Part shown: positions 48,035 through 56,134 of the stretch, in pieces
Layout of the letters: each line of letters starts with the position of its first letter
How positions within the stretch are numbered: the stretch's first letter is position 1
Source: Streptomyces sp. NP160
GTDB lineage: Bacteria > Actinomycetota > Actinomycetes > Actinomycetales > Quadrisphaeraceae
Length of the DNA stretch: 64,000 bases
Direction: 5' to 3'
Assembly (NCBI RefSeq): GCF_006335115.1
Contig: NZ_VDMJ01000020.1
Location: 85,460-149,459, forward strand
Made by a program: the position numbers and the translations under genes
The notes under the pieces: model-generated
The model's input: the letters and a program-made list of their open reading frames with translations, nothing else
Told to the model about the DNA's origin: nothing
Database searches by the model: none

Positions 48035-48498
48035 GCGCCTCGACCGCCCTCCCCGCCTCCCAGCGGGGCACCACGACCATCGGCGGCGCCGTGGTCCTCG
48101 CGGTGGCGCGCGGCGCGGTCCGGGGCGTCGCCGGGGTCCACGCCCTGGGGGGTGCGGGACCGCGCTCCGCCGGTGCGGTGCGCGGTCGGCTGGCGGGGTC
48201 TCCCGGCGCCTCGGCGCGGGGCCTGTCGGTGGCCGTGGAGGGCGGGAGCACCTCGGTGGCGGTGGAGCTGGTCGCCCAGCACGGCACCTCGCTGCCCGCC
48301 CTGGCCGAGGCGGTGCGCCGCGCGGTCGCCGAGGCGGTCCAGACCCTCACGGGGCTGCGCGTGGCAGCGGTCGACGTGCTCGTCACCGACGTCCACGTCC
48401 CCTCCGACGACGTCCCCACCGACGTCCCCACTGACGTCCCCACCGACGTCCCCGCCGAGCGGTCCCACCTCCCGCGGACCCGCACCACCGCGCGCTGA
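48031..48498 (+). CDS. Asp23/Gls24-family envelope stress protein
   Basis: 155 residues. The Asp23 fold covers about 10-128: GTTTIGGAVVLAVARGAVRGVAGV, SVAVEGGSTSVAVELVAQHGTSL and TLTGLRVAAVDVLVTDVHV, cited in short pieces. Gls24 proteins respond to envelope stress and in staphylococci form a layer under the membrane. Here the gene is coupled to DUF2382 by GTGA. The C-terminus has four copies of Asp-Val-Pro-Thr/Ala from a 12-bp tandem repeat. No membrane segment is seen, so it likely needs a partner such as AmaP, which is not in the window. Confidence 0.86.
   Translation: MSASTALPASQRGTTTIGGAVVLAVARGAVRGVAGVHALGGAGPRSAGAVRGRLAGSPGASARGLSVAVEGGSTSVAVELVAQHGTSLPALAEAVRRAVAEAVQTLTGLRVAAVDVLVTDVHVPSDDVPTDVPTDVPTDVPAERSHLPRTRTTAR
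48409..48456 (+). repeat. Four tandem 12-bp repeats within the Asp23 gene
   Basis: The unit GACGTCCCCACC starts at 48409, 48421, 48433 and 48445, with a T in the second copy and a G in the last. It encodes repeated Asp-Val-Pro-Thr and is in frame, so copy number may vary between strains without breaking the gene. Confidence 0.8.
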
Positions 48499-48526
48499 CG
48501 GCCAACGCCCCTGCGAGGGTGGTGCG

Positions 48527-49708
48527 GTGACGGCGTGGACGACGACCCCCATCACCGCCGACCTCGTGCGCGGTGCGCTCGACCTGGTCCGCACCGACCG
48601 CGGCCTGCTGCCCCAGCGGCTCCCCGCCCGGGCCCGGGCCCAGGTGCCGGACGAGCAGACGGCGATGGCGGTGGCCCAGCCGTCCGGGGTGCGGCTGGTG
48701 ATGCGCACCGCCGCCACGCAGCTGGAGCTCGACGTGGTGCGCACCACCAACAGCTACCCGGGCGTCCCGCCCCGGCCTGACGGCGTGTACGACGCGCTCG
48801 TCGACGGGGTGCTGGTGGAGCGGGCGACCGCACCGGGCGGCGACGTCCTCGAGATCGACCTGGCGACCGGGGCGCGGTCGTTGCGCCGAGGCCCGGTGGG
48901 CACGGTGAGGTTCCGCCACCTGCCCCCCGGGGAGAAGCACCTCGAGGTGTGGCTCCCCCACACCGAGATCACCACGCTGGTCGCGCTGCGCGCCGACGCA
49001 CCCGTGGCCCCCGCCCCGGCGGAGGCCGAGGACGCCGGTGGGCGCCGGCGGCCGACGTGGGTCCACCACGGCAGCTCCATCAGCCACGGGTCCGGCGCCG
49101 ACAGCCCGAGCACCACGTGGCCGGCGCTGGCGGCGGCGCTCGGCGGAGTGGAGCTGGTCAACCTGGGCTTCGGCGGCAGCGCCCTGCTCGACCCGTTCAC
49201 GGCGCGGGCGGTGCGCGACACCCCCGCGGACCTGCTGAGCCTCAAGGTCGGCATCAACGTCGTCAACGGCGACGTCATGCGGCGCCGGGCGTTCGGCCCG
49301 GCGCTGCACGGCTTCCTCGACACCGTGCGGGAGGGCCACCCCGAGGTGCCGCTGGTGGTGGTGACGGCGCTGGCCTGCCCCGTGCACGAGGACGTCCCCG
49401 GTCCCTCGGCGCCCGTGGTCACCGAGGACGGCGTGCGCTTCGCCGCCACCGGCGACCCGGCCGACGTGGCGGCGGGCCGCCTGTCGCTGCGCGCCACCCG
49501 CGAGGTGGTCGGCGACGTGGTGCGGGCGCGGCAGGCCGACGACCCGCACCTGCACCTGCTCGACGGCCTGGAGCTGTACGGCCTCGACGACGCCGAGGAG
49601 CACCCCCTGCCCGACGCGCTGCACCCCGACGCCGAGACCCACCGGCTCGTGGGCGAGCGGTTCGCGCGGTGGGCGTTCGCCCCGGGCGCCCCCTTCGCCA
49701 CCCGCTGA
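48527..49708 (+). CDS. SGNH/GDSL-type hydrolase with an N-terminal beta domain
   Basis: 393 residues. Residues 1-170 read as a beta-sandwich with ELDVVRTTNSYPG and RFRHLPPGEKHLEVWLPHT. The SGNH domain follows with HHGSSISHGSG (nucleophile Ser near 184), LVNLGFGGSALLD (block II Gly), LKVGINVVNG (block III Asn) and PDALHPDAETH with the final Asp-His. It has no signal peptide, so it is cytosolic. Carbohydrate or lipid ester hydrolysis is typical of the family. GTG 48527 has GAGGGTGGT upstream; a GTG at 48152 is only inside the Asp23 gene. Confidence 0.85.
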   Translation: MTAWTTTPITADLVRGALDLVRTDRGLLPQRLPARARAQVPDEQTAMAVAQPSGVRLVMRTAATQLELDVVRTTNSYPGVPPRPDGVYDALVDGVLVERATAPGGDVLEIDLATGARSLRRGPVGTVRFRHLPPGEKHLEVWLPHTEITTLVALRADAPVAPAPAEAEDAGGRRRPTWVHHGSSISHGSGADSPSTTWPALAAALGGVELVNLGFGGSALLDPFTARAVRDTPADLLSLKVGINVVNGDVMRRRAFGPALHGFLDTVREGHPEVPLVVVTALACPVHEDVPGPSAPVVTEDGVRFAATGDPADVAAGRLSLRATREVVGDVVRARQADDPHLHLLDGLELYGLDDAEEHPLPDALHPDAETHRLVGERFARWAFAPGAPFATR

Positions 49709-49741
49709 GCGCCCGAGGCCCGGCGCCGGGCCCGGCGCGGC

Positions 49742-51817
49742 TCACACCTCGATGCGGCTCCCCATCACCACGGTGCGCGCCGACGGCAGGTCGAAGGCGC
49801 GCGCGGCGTCGGTGGTGAGGCGCGACGTGGCGGTGAACAGCCCCCGCTGCCAGCGCGGCAGGTGGGCCTGGGGCGCGCCGTCGCCGTCGCCGTCGTCGTC
49901 CCCGGACGCCCGGCGCAGCTCGATGGTGGACAGGAACCACGAGGCGCCGTCGAGGTCGATGCCGAGGCCCTCGCGCTCGTCCAGCGCCGCGAGCGCGTCG
50001 GGCACGTCGGTGCGCTGCATGTAGCCGAAGCGCAGCACCACCTGCAGCGGGTCCCCGGGTCTGCCGGGACGTCCCGGGGCCTGCTCGACACCGGTCTCGT
50101 CGCACGGCGCGGGCAGCACCCGCGCCACCTCGTCCAGCGGCACGTACGGCGACTGGGTGGTCTCCACGGCCACCAGCACCACCTGCTCGTGCAGGACGTG
50201 GAGGTGCTCGACGGTGGCGCGCATCGCCAGGGGGGCGGTGCTGGTGCCGTCCTCGGCCGCGCGGTTGAGGTAGACGGCGGTGCCGGGGACGCGGGCCACG
50301 CCGTCGTCGTGGACCTGCGTGAGCAGCTTCTCCAGCGGTCCCTCCTGGCGCGTGCGCAGGCGCGTGACGGCCACGCGGCCGCGGTGCCAGGTGAGCATCA
50401 CCGTGAGGAGGGCCGCGCCGATGACGAGCGGCACCCAGGCGCCGTGGGCGAGCTTGGACAGGCCCGCGCCCAGGAAGACGAGCATCACCAGCGCCATCGC
50501 CCCGCCGCCGGCGAGCACCACCGGCCGCGGCCACGACCACTGGTGCGCGGCGACCACCGTGATGATCGAGGTGGTGATGAGGATGGTGCCGGTGACGGCC
50601 ATGCCGTAGGCGAAGGCCAGCCGGGCGGAGGACTCGAAGGCGACGACGAGCAGCACCACCGCCACCATGAGGGCCCAGTTGACCCACGGGACGTACACCT
50701 GGCCGATCGTGTGGGCCGAGGTGTGGGTGATCCGCAGCCGCGGCAGGTACCCGAGCCTCACCGCCTGGCGCACGGCGGAGAACGCGCCCGTGATGACCGC
50801 CTGCGAGGCGATGACCGTGGCGGCGGTGGCGAGCAGCACCAGCGGCACCAGCGCCCACGACGGCACGGACAGGAAGAAGGGCGCCGTGACCGGGCCGTCC
50901 GCGGACAGGTCGCCGAGCAGGAGCGCGCCCTGCCCGGCGTAGGACAGCAGCAGCGCCGGGTAGACGAGGAAGAGCCACGCGCGCGTGATGGCGGGGCGCC
51001 CGAAGTGGCCGAGGTCGGCGTAGAGGGCCTCGGCGCCCGTGACCGACAGGACCACCGTGGCCAGCGCGAAGAAGGCGATGCCCGGCTCGGAGAGGAAGAA
51101 GCCGACCGCGTAGGTGGGTGACAGGGCCCGCAGCACCGAGGGGTTCCCCAGCACCTGCGTCAGGCCGGCGACCCCGATGACGGTGAACCACAGCGCCATG
51201 ACCGGCCCGAAGGCACCACCCACCGTGGCCGTGCCGAAGCGCTGCACCGCGAACAGCACCACGACGATCACCAGCGTGATCGGCACCACGAACGGGGCGA
51301 AGCCGGAGTTGACGACCTCCACGCCCTCGACCGCGGACAGCACGGACACCGCCGGGGTGATCATGCTGTCCGCCAGGAAGAGCGAGGCGCCCGCGATCCC
51401 CGCCACCGTCAGGACGGCGACCAGGCGCGGGGAGAGCCGGCGCCCGTCCCGGCCGCGGCGGCCCAGCAGCGTGATGAGCGACATGAGGCCGCCCTCGCCG
51501 TGGTTGTCCGCGCGCAGCACCACGCCCACGTACAGCACGGTCACCACGAGCGTCACCGACCAGAACACCATCGAGACCAGGCCCAGCACGTTGTCCGCGG
51601 TCAGCGGCACCGGGTGGGGGTCGTCCGGGCTGAACAGCGTCTGCACCGTGTAGATGGGGCTGGTGCCGATGTCGCCGAAGACGACGCCGAGCGCGCCCAG
51701 CAGCAGCGCGCTGCGGCCCGGGCCGTGGGGCTGCCCGGCGGGCCGGCCGTGGGCGGTGGCGCGGTCGGTGCCCGGCGGCGCGGGGACGGCCGCACCTGTC
51801 GCGGCGGAGGTGGTCAC
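49742..51817 (-). CDS. kup: Kup-type potassium uptake protein
   Basis: 691 residues with 12 membrane helices followed by a C-terminal cytosolic domain from about 490. TM1 opens GALGVVFGDIGTSPIYTVQTL, the KUP signature, and ADNHGEGGLMSLITLL and SLFLADSMITPAVSVLSAVEG follow. It imports K+ with protons. It starts at GTG 51817; an ATG at 51898 in the same frame is possible, but the added residues do not look like protein. It converges with the SGNH gene, 33 bp away, and is downstream of cls on the same strand with about 97 bp between. Confidence 0.92.
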   Translation of the reverse strand: MTTSAATGAAVPAPPGTDRATAHGRPAGQPHGPGRSALLLGALGVVFGDIGTSPIYTVQTLFSPDDPHPVPLTADNVLGLVSMVFWSVTLVVTVLYVGVVLRADNHGEGGLMSLITLLGRRGRDGRRLSPRLVAVLTVAGIAGASLFLADSMITPAVSVLSAVEGVEVVNSGFAPFVVPITLVIVVVLFAVQRFGTATVGGAFGPVMALWFTVIGVAGLTQVLGNPSVLRALSPTYAVGFFLSEPGIAFFALATVVLSVTGAEALYADLGHFGRPAITRAWLFLVYPALLLSYAGQGALLLGDLSADGPVTAPFFLSVPSWALVPLVLLATAATVIASQAVITGAFSAVRQAVRLGYLPRLRITHTSAHTIGQVYVPWVNWALMVAVVLLVVAFESSARLAFAYGMAVTGTILITTSIITVVAAHQWSWPRPVVLAGGGAMALVMLVFLGAGLSKLAHGAWVPLVIGAALLTVMLTWHRGRVAVTRLRTRQEGPLEKLLTQVHDDGVARVPGTAVYLNRAAEDGTSTAPLAMRATVEHLHVLHEQVVLVAVETTQSPYVPLDEVARVLPAPCDETGVEQAPGRPGRPGDPLQVVLRFGYMQRTDVPDALAALDEREGLGIDLDGASWFLSTIELRRASGDDDGDGDGAPQAHLPRWQRGLFTATSRLTTDAARAFDLPSARTVVMGSRIEV

Positions 51818-51914
51818 GTCGGCACAGTCAACCCCCTCCAGGAGATCACGCACGCCGGTCCTGACGGTTCCCTGACCCCCTCCCCGCTCCGGCGTCATCC
51901 GCTCGGAGCAGGTC

Positions 51915-53408
51915 TCAGACCAGAGCGCTGGCCAGGCGGGCGAGGCCGTCTGCAGTGCGGGAGACGAGGTCGCGCCGACCCCACTCCGCCGCGGTCAGCT
52001 CCCGGCTGCGGGAGCGGTAGAGGTCTTCCACGGCGCGCAGCTGGCGGGAGAAGTCGGCGCCGCGGACCAGCACCGTCACCTCCAGGTTCAGCTCGAAGGA
52101 GCGCATGTCGAGGTTGGAGGAGCCGATGACGGCCACCTCGTCGTCCACGCTGAGCGTCTTGGCGTGCAGCACGAACGGCGGCGGGTACATGAAGATGCGC
52201 ACGCCGGAGCGCAGCAGCGCGTCGTAGTAGGAGCGCTGGGCGTGGTGCACCAGCGCCTGGTCGCCGCGCTCGGAGACGAACAGCTGCACGTCCAGGCCGC
52301 GCTCGGCGGCGCTGCGCATGGCCAGCAGCAGCGACTCGTCGGGCACGAAGTACGGGCTCACCACCACCGCCCGCTCCTGGGCGGCGTGCAGCAGCGAGAC
52401 GAACAGGCGCAGGTTGTTCTCCTGCTCGTAGCCCGGTCCGCTCGGCACCACCTGCGCCTGCAGCTCGCGGGTGGAGTCCGGGGCGGGCGGCACGTCGGTG
52501 CGCAGCCGGTCGTCGAGGAGCTCACCGGTCTCGGAGAACCAGTCGGCCACGAAGACGGCGTCGAGCGCGGTGACCACGGGGCCCTCGAAGCGGGCCATGA
52601 CGTCCACCCAGCGCCGGCCCTTCCTGCGGTTGCTGCGCTTGCCGTACGCCGGGTCCACCACGTTCTGGCTGCCGCTGAACCCCACGGCGCCGTCCACCAC
52701 GAGCAGCTTGCGGTGGTTGCGCAGGTCGATGCGCAGCACCTCGCGGGTGGTCGGGAACACCGGCAGCACCCGCTGCCAGAGCACGCCCGAGGCCTCCAGC
52801 CGGCGCACCATCCGCCGGTAGCCCTTGACCCGCAGGCTGGCCAGGTGGTCGAAGAGGACGCGGACCACCACCCCGCGCGCCGCGGCGCGCTCCAGCGCCC
52901 CGAAGAACGGCTCGGTGGTCTCGTCGAGGGCCAGGATGTAGAACTCGGCGTGCACGGAGTGCTGGGCGGCCTCCACCTCCGCCGTCATCGCCCACAGCGA
53001 GCCGACGTAGTCCTCCAGCAGGTCCGCGGTGTTGCCCGACAGCACCGGCATGGCCCCCAGGCGGCGGTTCATCGCGTGGATGGTGCGCAGGACCGGCAGC
53101 TGCTCCTCCGGCGGCGTCAGGTGGACCGGGCGCCGGGTCGTGGTCCGCTCGAGCACCAGCTGGTCGAAGCGCCGCTGCTTCTCGCGCCGGGCGCGCGGCA
53201 GCTTCGGACTGCCGATCACGAGGAACGCCAGCAGCCCCAGGTAGGGGATCAGGACGACGGCGAGCACCCAGCCGAGCGCCGCCGAGGGCCGGCGGTCGTT
53301 GGCGATGACCGCGGCCACCACCAGCCCGACGAGCACGCCGACCGCCACCACGAGCCACACCGCCCACTCCGGCAGGGAGTCCGGCAGCACGTCGGAGATC
53401 GGGATCAC
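51915..53408 (-). CDS. cls: Cardiolipin synthase (phospholipase D family)
   Basis: 497 residues. Two membrane helices lie at the N-terminus (about 14-34 and 44-65). Two PLD HKD motifs follow: HRKLLVVDG near 230 and HAKTLSVDD near 412, each with the His-Lys-Asp of the catalytic pair. GFSGSQNVVDP and GSSNLDMRSFELNLE are family blocks. It joins two phosphatidylglycerols to cardiolipin at the membrane. The start is GTG 53408, 8 nt after GGAG. The bacterial ClsA-like length is normal. Nothing else in the window belongs to phospholipid synthesis. Confidence 0.92.
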   Translation of the reverse strand: MIPISDVLPDSLPEWAVWLVVAVGVLVGLVVAAVIANDRRPSAALGWVLAVVLIPYLGLLAFLVIGSPKLPRARREKQRRFDQLVLERTTTRRPVHLTPPEEQLPVLRTIHAMNRRLGAMPVLSGNTADLLEDYVGSLWAMTAEVEAAQHSVHAEFYILALDETTEPFFGALERAAARGVVVRVLFDHLASLRVKGYRRMVRRLEASGVLWQRVLPVFPTTREVLRIDLRNHRKLLVVDGAVGFSGSQNVVDPAYGKRSNRRKGRRWVDVMARFEGPVVTALDAVFVADWFSETGELLDDRLRTDVPPAPDSTRELQAQVVPSGPGYEQENNLRLFVSLLHAAQERAVVVSPYFVPDESLLLAMRSAAERGLDVQLFVSERGDQALVHHAQRSYYDALLRSGVRIFMYPPPFVLHAKTLSVDDEVAVIGSSNLDMRSFELNLEVTVLVRGADFSRQLRAVEDLYRSRSRELTAAEWGRRDLVSRTADGLARLASALV

Positions 53409-53604
53409 GGGTCCACTCCACCGCACGGCGGCGCGGTGCGCCCCCGGGCGCACCGCGATCTTCTAGAAGTCCCGTCCTCGCACGTCACAGCACGGGTCTC
53501 GCGGGAGGCGCCACGCCGTGCGACACCGCCGAGATGCCGCCGCTGCGCCCGCGGCGCGCGCATGATGGTCGGCACGGCGGGACGGTCCGCCGGTGGGCAG
53601 GTCG

Positions 53605-53814
53605 ATGGGGGTCGCCGTGCTCGTGACCGACCGCTGCGCCTCGGTGCGCGGCTTCCGCCAGCAGTGCGAGCTGGGCCTGCTCCACGAGGGCGACCACGTC
53701 CACGGCGTGCGGTCGTGGCCGCGCAGCGCCCGCGAGTCCGCCGCCCACCAGCGCCACCTGGCCCAGGTGCGGGAGCTGCGCGAGCGCGCGCTGCAACTGC
53801 GCCACGACCGCTGA
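53605..53814 (+). CDS. Small Cys/His protein, possible gene (69 aa)
   Basis: A short open frame starting at ATG 53605 (or GTG 53593). It reads MGVAVLVTDRCASVRGFRQQ, then CELGLLHEGDHVHG, and ends in an Arg-rich helix. The spacing C-x8-C with L-x-H-x-G-x-H resembles small actinobacterial proteins with a Cys-x-Gln-Cys, H-x-G-x-H set that may bind zinc. The ribosome site is weak and the gene is isolated between a divergent pair. It ends 7 bp before the 3' end of the FadR-type gene. I do not assign a function. Confidence 0.45.
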   Translation: MGVAVLVTDRCASVRGFRQQCELGLLHEGDHVHGVRSWPRSARESAAHQRHLAQVRELRERALQLRHDR

Positions 53815-53821
53815 GCGCGCC

Positions 53822-54388
53822 TCAGAAGCGGCGGCGCTCCCAGCCGACGTCGATGTGCCGCCGCATCGCCGCCTCGGCAGCGGTCGCGTCGCCAGCGGCG
53901 ACCGCCTCGTAGACGGCCCACAGCTCGTCGAGGGTCCGCTGCATGGCGTCCTCGGGGTCGTGCCCCCGGAAGCGGGGGCTCTCCAGGGCCCTCGAGTACA
54001 GCGCCCTGGCGATGTTGTGCGCCAGGCGGTTGCCGGACGCCTCCATGAGGGAGAAGTGGAAGGAGACGTCCGCCGCGTAGAAGGCCTCCTCGTCGGCCGT
54101 GGTGGTCGCCATGCGCTCGAGCTCCTCGCGCAGCGCGACCAGCTGGGCGTCGGTGCGCAGGCGGGCCACGGCACCCGCCATCAGCGCCTCCAGGCTGGCC
54201 CGGACCGCGCTGAGCTCGGTGAGCACGCCGGTGGTGCTGTCGTCGTCGACGAGCGCTGACAGCACCTGGGCGTCGAGCATGCGCCAGGACGACTGCGCGA
54301 GCACCTGCGTGCCGCGCCCCTGGCCGACCTCCACCAGGCCCTTCTCCTGGAGCCGCTTGACCGACTCCCGGACGACCGTGCGGCTCAC
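53822..54388 (-). CDS. GntR/FadR-family regulator, N-terminally incomplete
   Basis: 188 residues from GTG 54388. The C-terminal FCD domain (about 45-185) is complete, with ELSAVRASLEALMAGAVARL, DVSFHFSLMEASGN and the His residues that bind metal or ligand. The DNA-binding domain lacks its start: from GTG 54388 it keeps only SRTVVRESVKRLQEKGLVEV. Upstream in the same frame, without a start codon, PGELLPPEGPLAEQFG continues to a stop at 54485-54487, still without helix 1. So the winged helix is broken. The gene may be a pseudogene, or may use a rare start such as CTG. Confidence 0.7.
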   Translation of the reverse strand: MSRTVVRESVKRLQEKGLVEVGQGRGTQVLAQSSWRMLDAQVLSALVDDDSTTGVLTELSAVRASLEALMAGAVARLRTDAQLVALREELERMATTTADEEAFYAADVSFHFSLMEASGNRLAHNIARALYSRALESPRFRGHDPEDAMQRTLDELWAVYEAVAAGDATAAEAAMRRHIDVGWERRRF

Positions 54389-54484
54389 GCCGAACTGCTC
54401 TGCGAGCGGGCCCTCCGGCGGCAGGAGCTCTCCGGGCTGCAGCAGGGGTCCGGGGCCCGGGGTCGGCGGCTGCCATCTGCGCCA

Positions 54485-54796
54485 TCATCCCACCGGCCGC
54501 TGCGGGAGCACCCCGCTCAGCCCCTGATCAGGGCGGTGGAGCGGGCGGCTGGGTCGTGGATGCGGTCGTCGGTGCGGTCGTCAGCGGCGTCGTCCTCGGG
54601 CACCAGCCGCAGCCCGGCCCGCCGCGGGCGCAGGTGCGGGCCGGACCGGACCGGACGGCCCACCCGGTCGAGGCGGGCAGCTCCTCGAAGAGCTCCTCGT
54701 GCAGCGCGTGCCGTCGCCGGGGCTGTCCCCAGCACGGCGCCGCCGTCGGCGACCTCTTGGTGCACCTCACCCCCAGCCGTGCATCACCTTGGCGCC
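54485..54796. other. Gene-poor stretch between the FadR-type gene and rnpB
   Basis: About 310 bp with no recognisable gene. An 82-residue minus-strand frame (54517-54765) ends ARSTALIRG; these last residues resemble helix 1 of a FadR-type wing and could be a displaced piece of the regulator. Otherwise the composition is arginine-rich translation of GC-rich DNA, and I see no RNA structure other than the rnpB terminator at its right end. Confidence 0.4.
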
Positions 54797-54840
54797 CTGA
54801 GGGGGCGACCCGCGGGGTCTTCCGCGGGTCGCCTCCTCAG
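54797..54840 (-). terminator. Terminator of rnpB
   Basis: A 12-bp perfect stem (54804-54815 with 54822-54833) and an outer 5-bp stem (54797-54801 with 54836-54840) with a 6-nt loop. It is placed just downstream of the 3' end of RNase P RNA on the minus strand. Confidence 0.8.
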
Positions 54841-54847
54841 GTGTGAC

Positions 54848-55283
54848 GGGCGAGCCAGCCTGTACGCCGGGTCCTGTCCCTGCGTCCGGCGAGCCGGTCG
54901 CAGGGGGCGGCCATCCATCTCGGGACGGCGTTGCCGCCGTCCTCGTCGCTCCCGTCCCGCGTGGGGCCGGTCGCAGTCGCGGCCTACCCGGGAGCTCGGG
55001 CGGGCAGCCCTCGGACGCTCCCTGTCTGGCCTTGCTCCGGGTGGGGTTTGCCGAGCCACCCCCGTCACCGGGGGCGCTGGTGGTCTCTTGCACCACCGTT
55101 TCACCCTTGCCCCGCCCCCTCCGGCGGACCGGAGGCGGCGTGGCGGTCTGTTCTCTGTGGCACTTTCCCGCGGGTCACCCCGGGTGGGTGTTGCCCACCA
55201 CCCTGCCCTGCGGAGCCCGGACGTTCCTCGGCGGCGGACCCCTCGCGAGGCCCGTCGACGCGGCCGCCCGGCTGGCTCGTCCG
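54848..55283 (-). ncRNA. rnpB: RNase P RNA, type A
   Basis: About 436 nt on the minus strand. Conserved elements are GAGGAACGTCCGGGCTCC near the 5' end, CACAGAGAACAGACCGCC, GGGTGAAACGGTGGTGCAAG and the 3' GGCGTACAGGCTGGC. The 5' CGAGCCAGCC (P1) pairs exactly with GGCTGGCTCG at the 3' end, which sets both ends within a few bases. It is the catalytic part of RNase P, which trims tRNA 5' ends. Apparent protein frames here are not genes. The -10 element TAGGCT lies just upstream at 55291-55296. Confidence 0.93.
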
Positions 55284-55290
55284 CACGGGC

Positions 55291-55296
55291 AGCCTA
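55291..55296 (-). promoter_or_regulatory. -10 element TAGGCT of rnpB
   Basis: On the minus strand, TAGGCT ends 7-8 nt before the first paired base of RNase P RNA. As the RNA end is set by structure, this supports the TANNNT pattern used elsewhere in the window. Confidence 0.65.
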
Positions 55297-55322
55297 GACG
55301 AGCCCCGCACAGGGTCGCGCAC

Positions 55323-55328
55323 TACTGT
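55323..55328 (+). promoter_or_regulatory. -10 hexamer TACTGT for leaderless yaaA
   Basis: TACTGT is followed by 8 nt and then the GTG at 55337. Only 53 bp separate this start from the divergent rnpB start, so both promoters share this space. Confidence 0.5.
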
Positions 55329-55336
55329 TCGCGCCC

Positions 55337-56134
55337 GTGCTCCTGCTGCTGCCGCCCTCGGAGCGCAAGCTCCCCGCCCGCGCCGGGCGGACCAGCACCC
55401 CGGTCGACCTCACGGCCCTGTCGTGGCCCGAGCTCGCCGCGGCGCGCGAGCAGGTGCTGGAGGCCGCCGCCGCCGTCGCCGACGACCCCGCCGCGGTGGG
55501 TGCGGGCCCCTCGCTCGCCGAGGAGGTGGCGCGCAACGGCCGCTGGCGCAGCGAGCCCGCGCACGCGGCGGCCAGGGTCTTCACGGGCGTGCTCTTCGAG
55601 GCCCTCGGCCTGACCACGCTGCCCCGGTCCGCGGCGGCGCGGGCCGCCGAGCGCGTGCTCGTGGTCTCAGCCGCCTACGGCCTGCTGCGCCCCACCGACC
55701 GCGTGCCCGCGCACCGCCTCTCCATGGGCACCGACCTGCCGGGCGTGGGCCAGCTCGCGGCGCACTGGCGTCCGCACCTGGCGCCCGTGCTCGACGCCCT
55801 GACCGCCCGGCCCGGCCAGGTGGTCCTCGACTGCCGCTCCGCCGCCTACGCCGCCGCGTGGAGGCCGTCGCGCACCCTGGCGGAGCGGGTGGTGCCGGTG
55901 CGCGTCTTCCGCGAGGTCCCCGGGCCCGGCGGACCCGTCCGCACGGTGGTCAGCCACGACGCCAAGCGCACCCGCGGCGAGCTCGCCCGCCACCTGCTCC
56001 TGCGGCGGCGGAAGGAGCCGGACTCGCCCGAGGCGCTGGCGGCCGCCGCCGCGGAGGCCTTCGAGGTGGAGCTGGCGCCGGACGCGCCCGGGCGCGTCCG
56101 CCACCTCGACGTCGTGCTGAGGGCTGCAGCGTGA
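55337..56134 (+). CDS. yaaA: YaaA-family peroxide stress protein (DUF328)
   Basis: 265 residues. The start LLLLPPSERKL is the family signature (L-x-S-P-S/A-K in E. coli), and RVFTGVLFEALG, VLVVSAAYGLLRPTDRVPAHRLSMG and VVSHDAKRTRGELARHLL follow, cited in parts. In E. coli YaaA lowers free iron during H2O2 stress and binds DNA. The gene is divergent from rnpB, starts at a GTG with a -10 hexamer directly upstream, and overlaps the transporter gene by GTGA. All conserved blocks are intact. Confidence 0.88.
   Translation: MLLLLPPSERKLPARAGRTSTPVDLTALSWPELAAAREQVLEAAAAVADDPAAVGAGPSLAEEVARNGRWRSEPAHAAARVFTGVLFEALGLTTLPRSAAARAAERVLVVSAAYGLLRPTDRVPAHRLSMGTDLPGVGQLAAHWRPHLAPVLDALTARPGQVVLDCRSAAYAAAWRPSRTLAERVVPVRVFREVPGPGGPVRTVVSHDAKRTRGELARHLLLRRRKEPDSPEALAAAAAEAFEVELAPDAPGRVRHLDVVLRAAA

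Noticed and set aside
51818..51898. An earlier ATG start for kup and a possible leader riboswitch
   Set aside because: The extra residues are not like a Kup N-terminus, and the leader of under 100 bp shows no structure that I can match to the c-di-AMP riboswitch.
54931..55336. Protein frames within 54.85-55.3 kb, including an N-terminal extension of the transporter
   Set aside because: This stretch is RNase P RNA on the minus strand, with paired ends and universally conserved blocks. Protein frames here are accidental.
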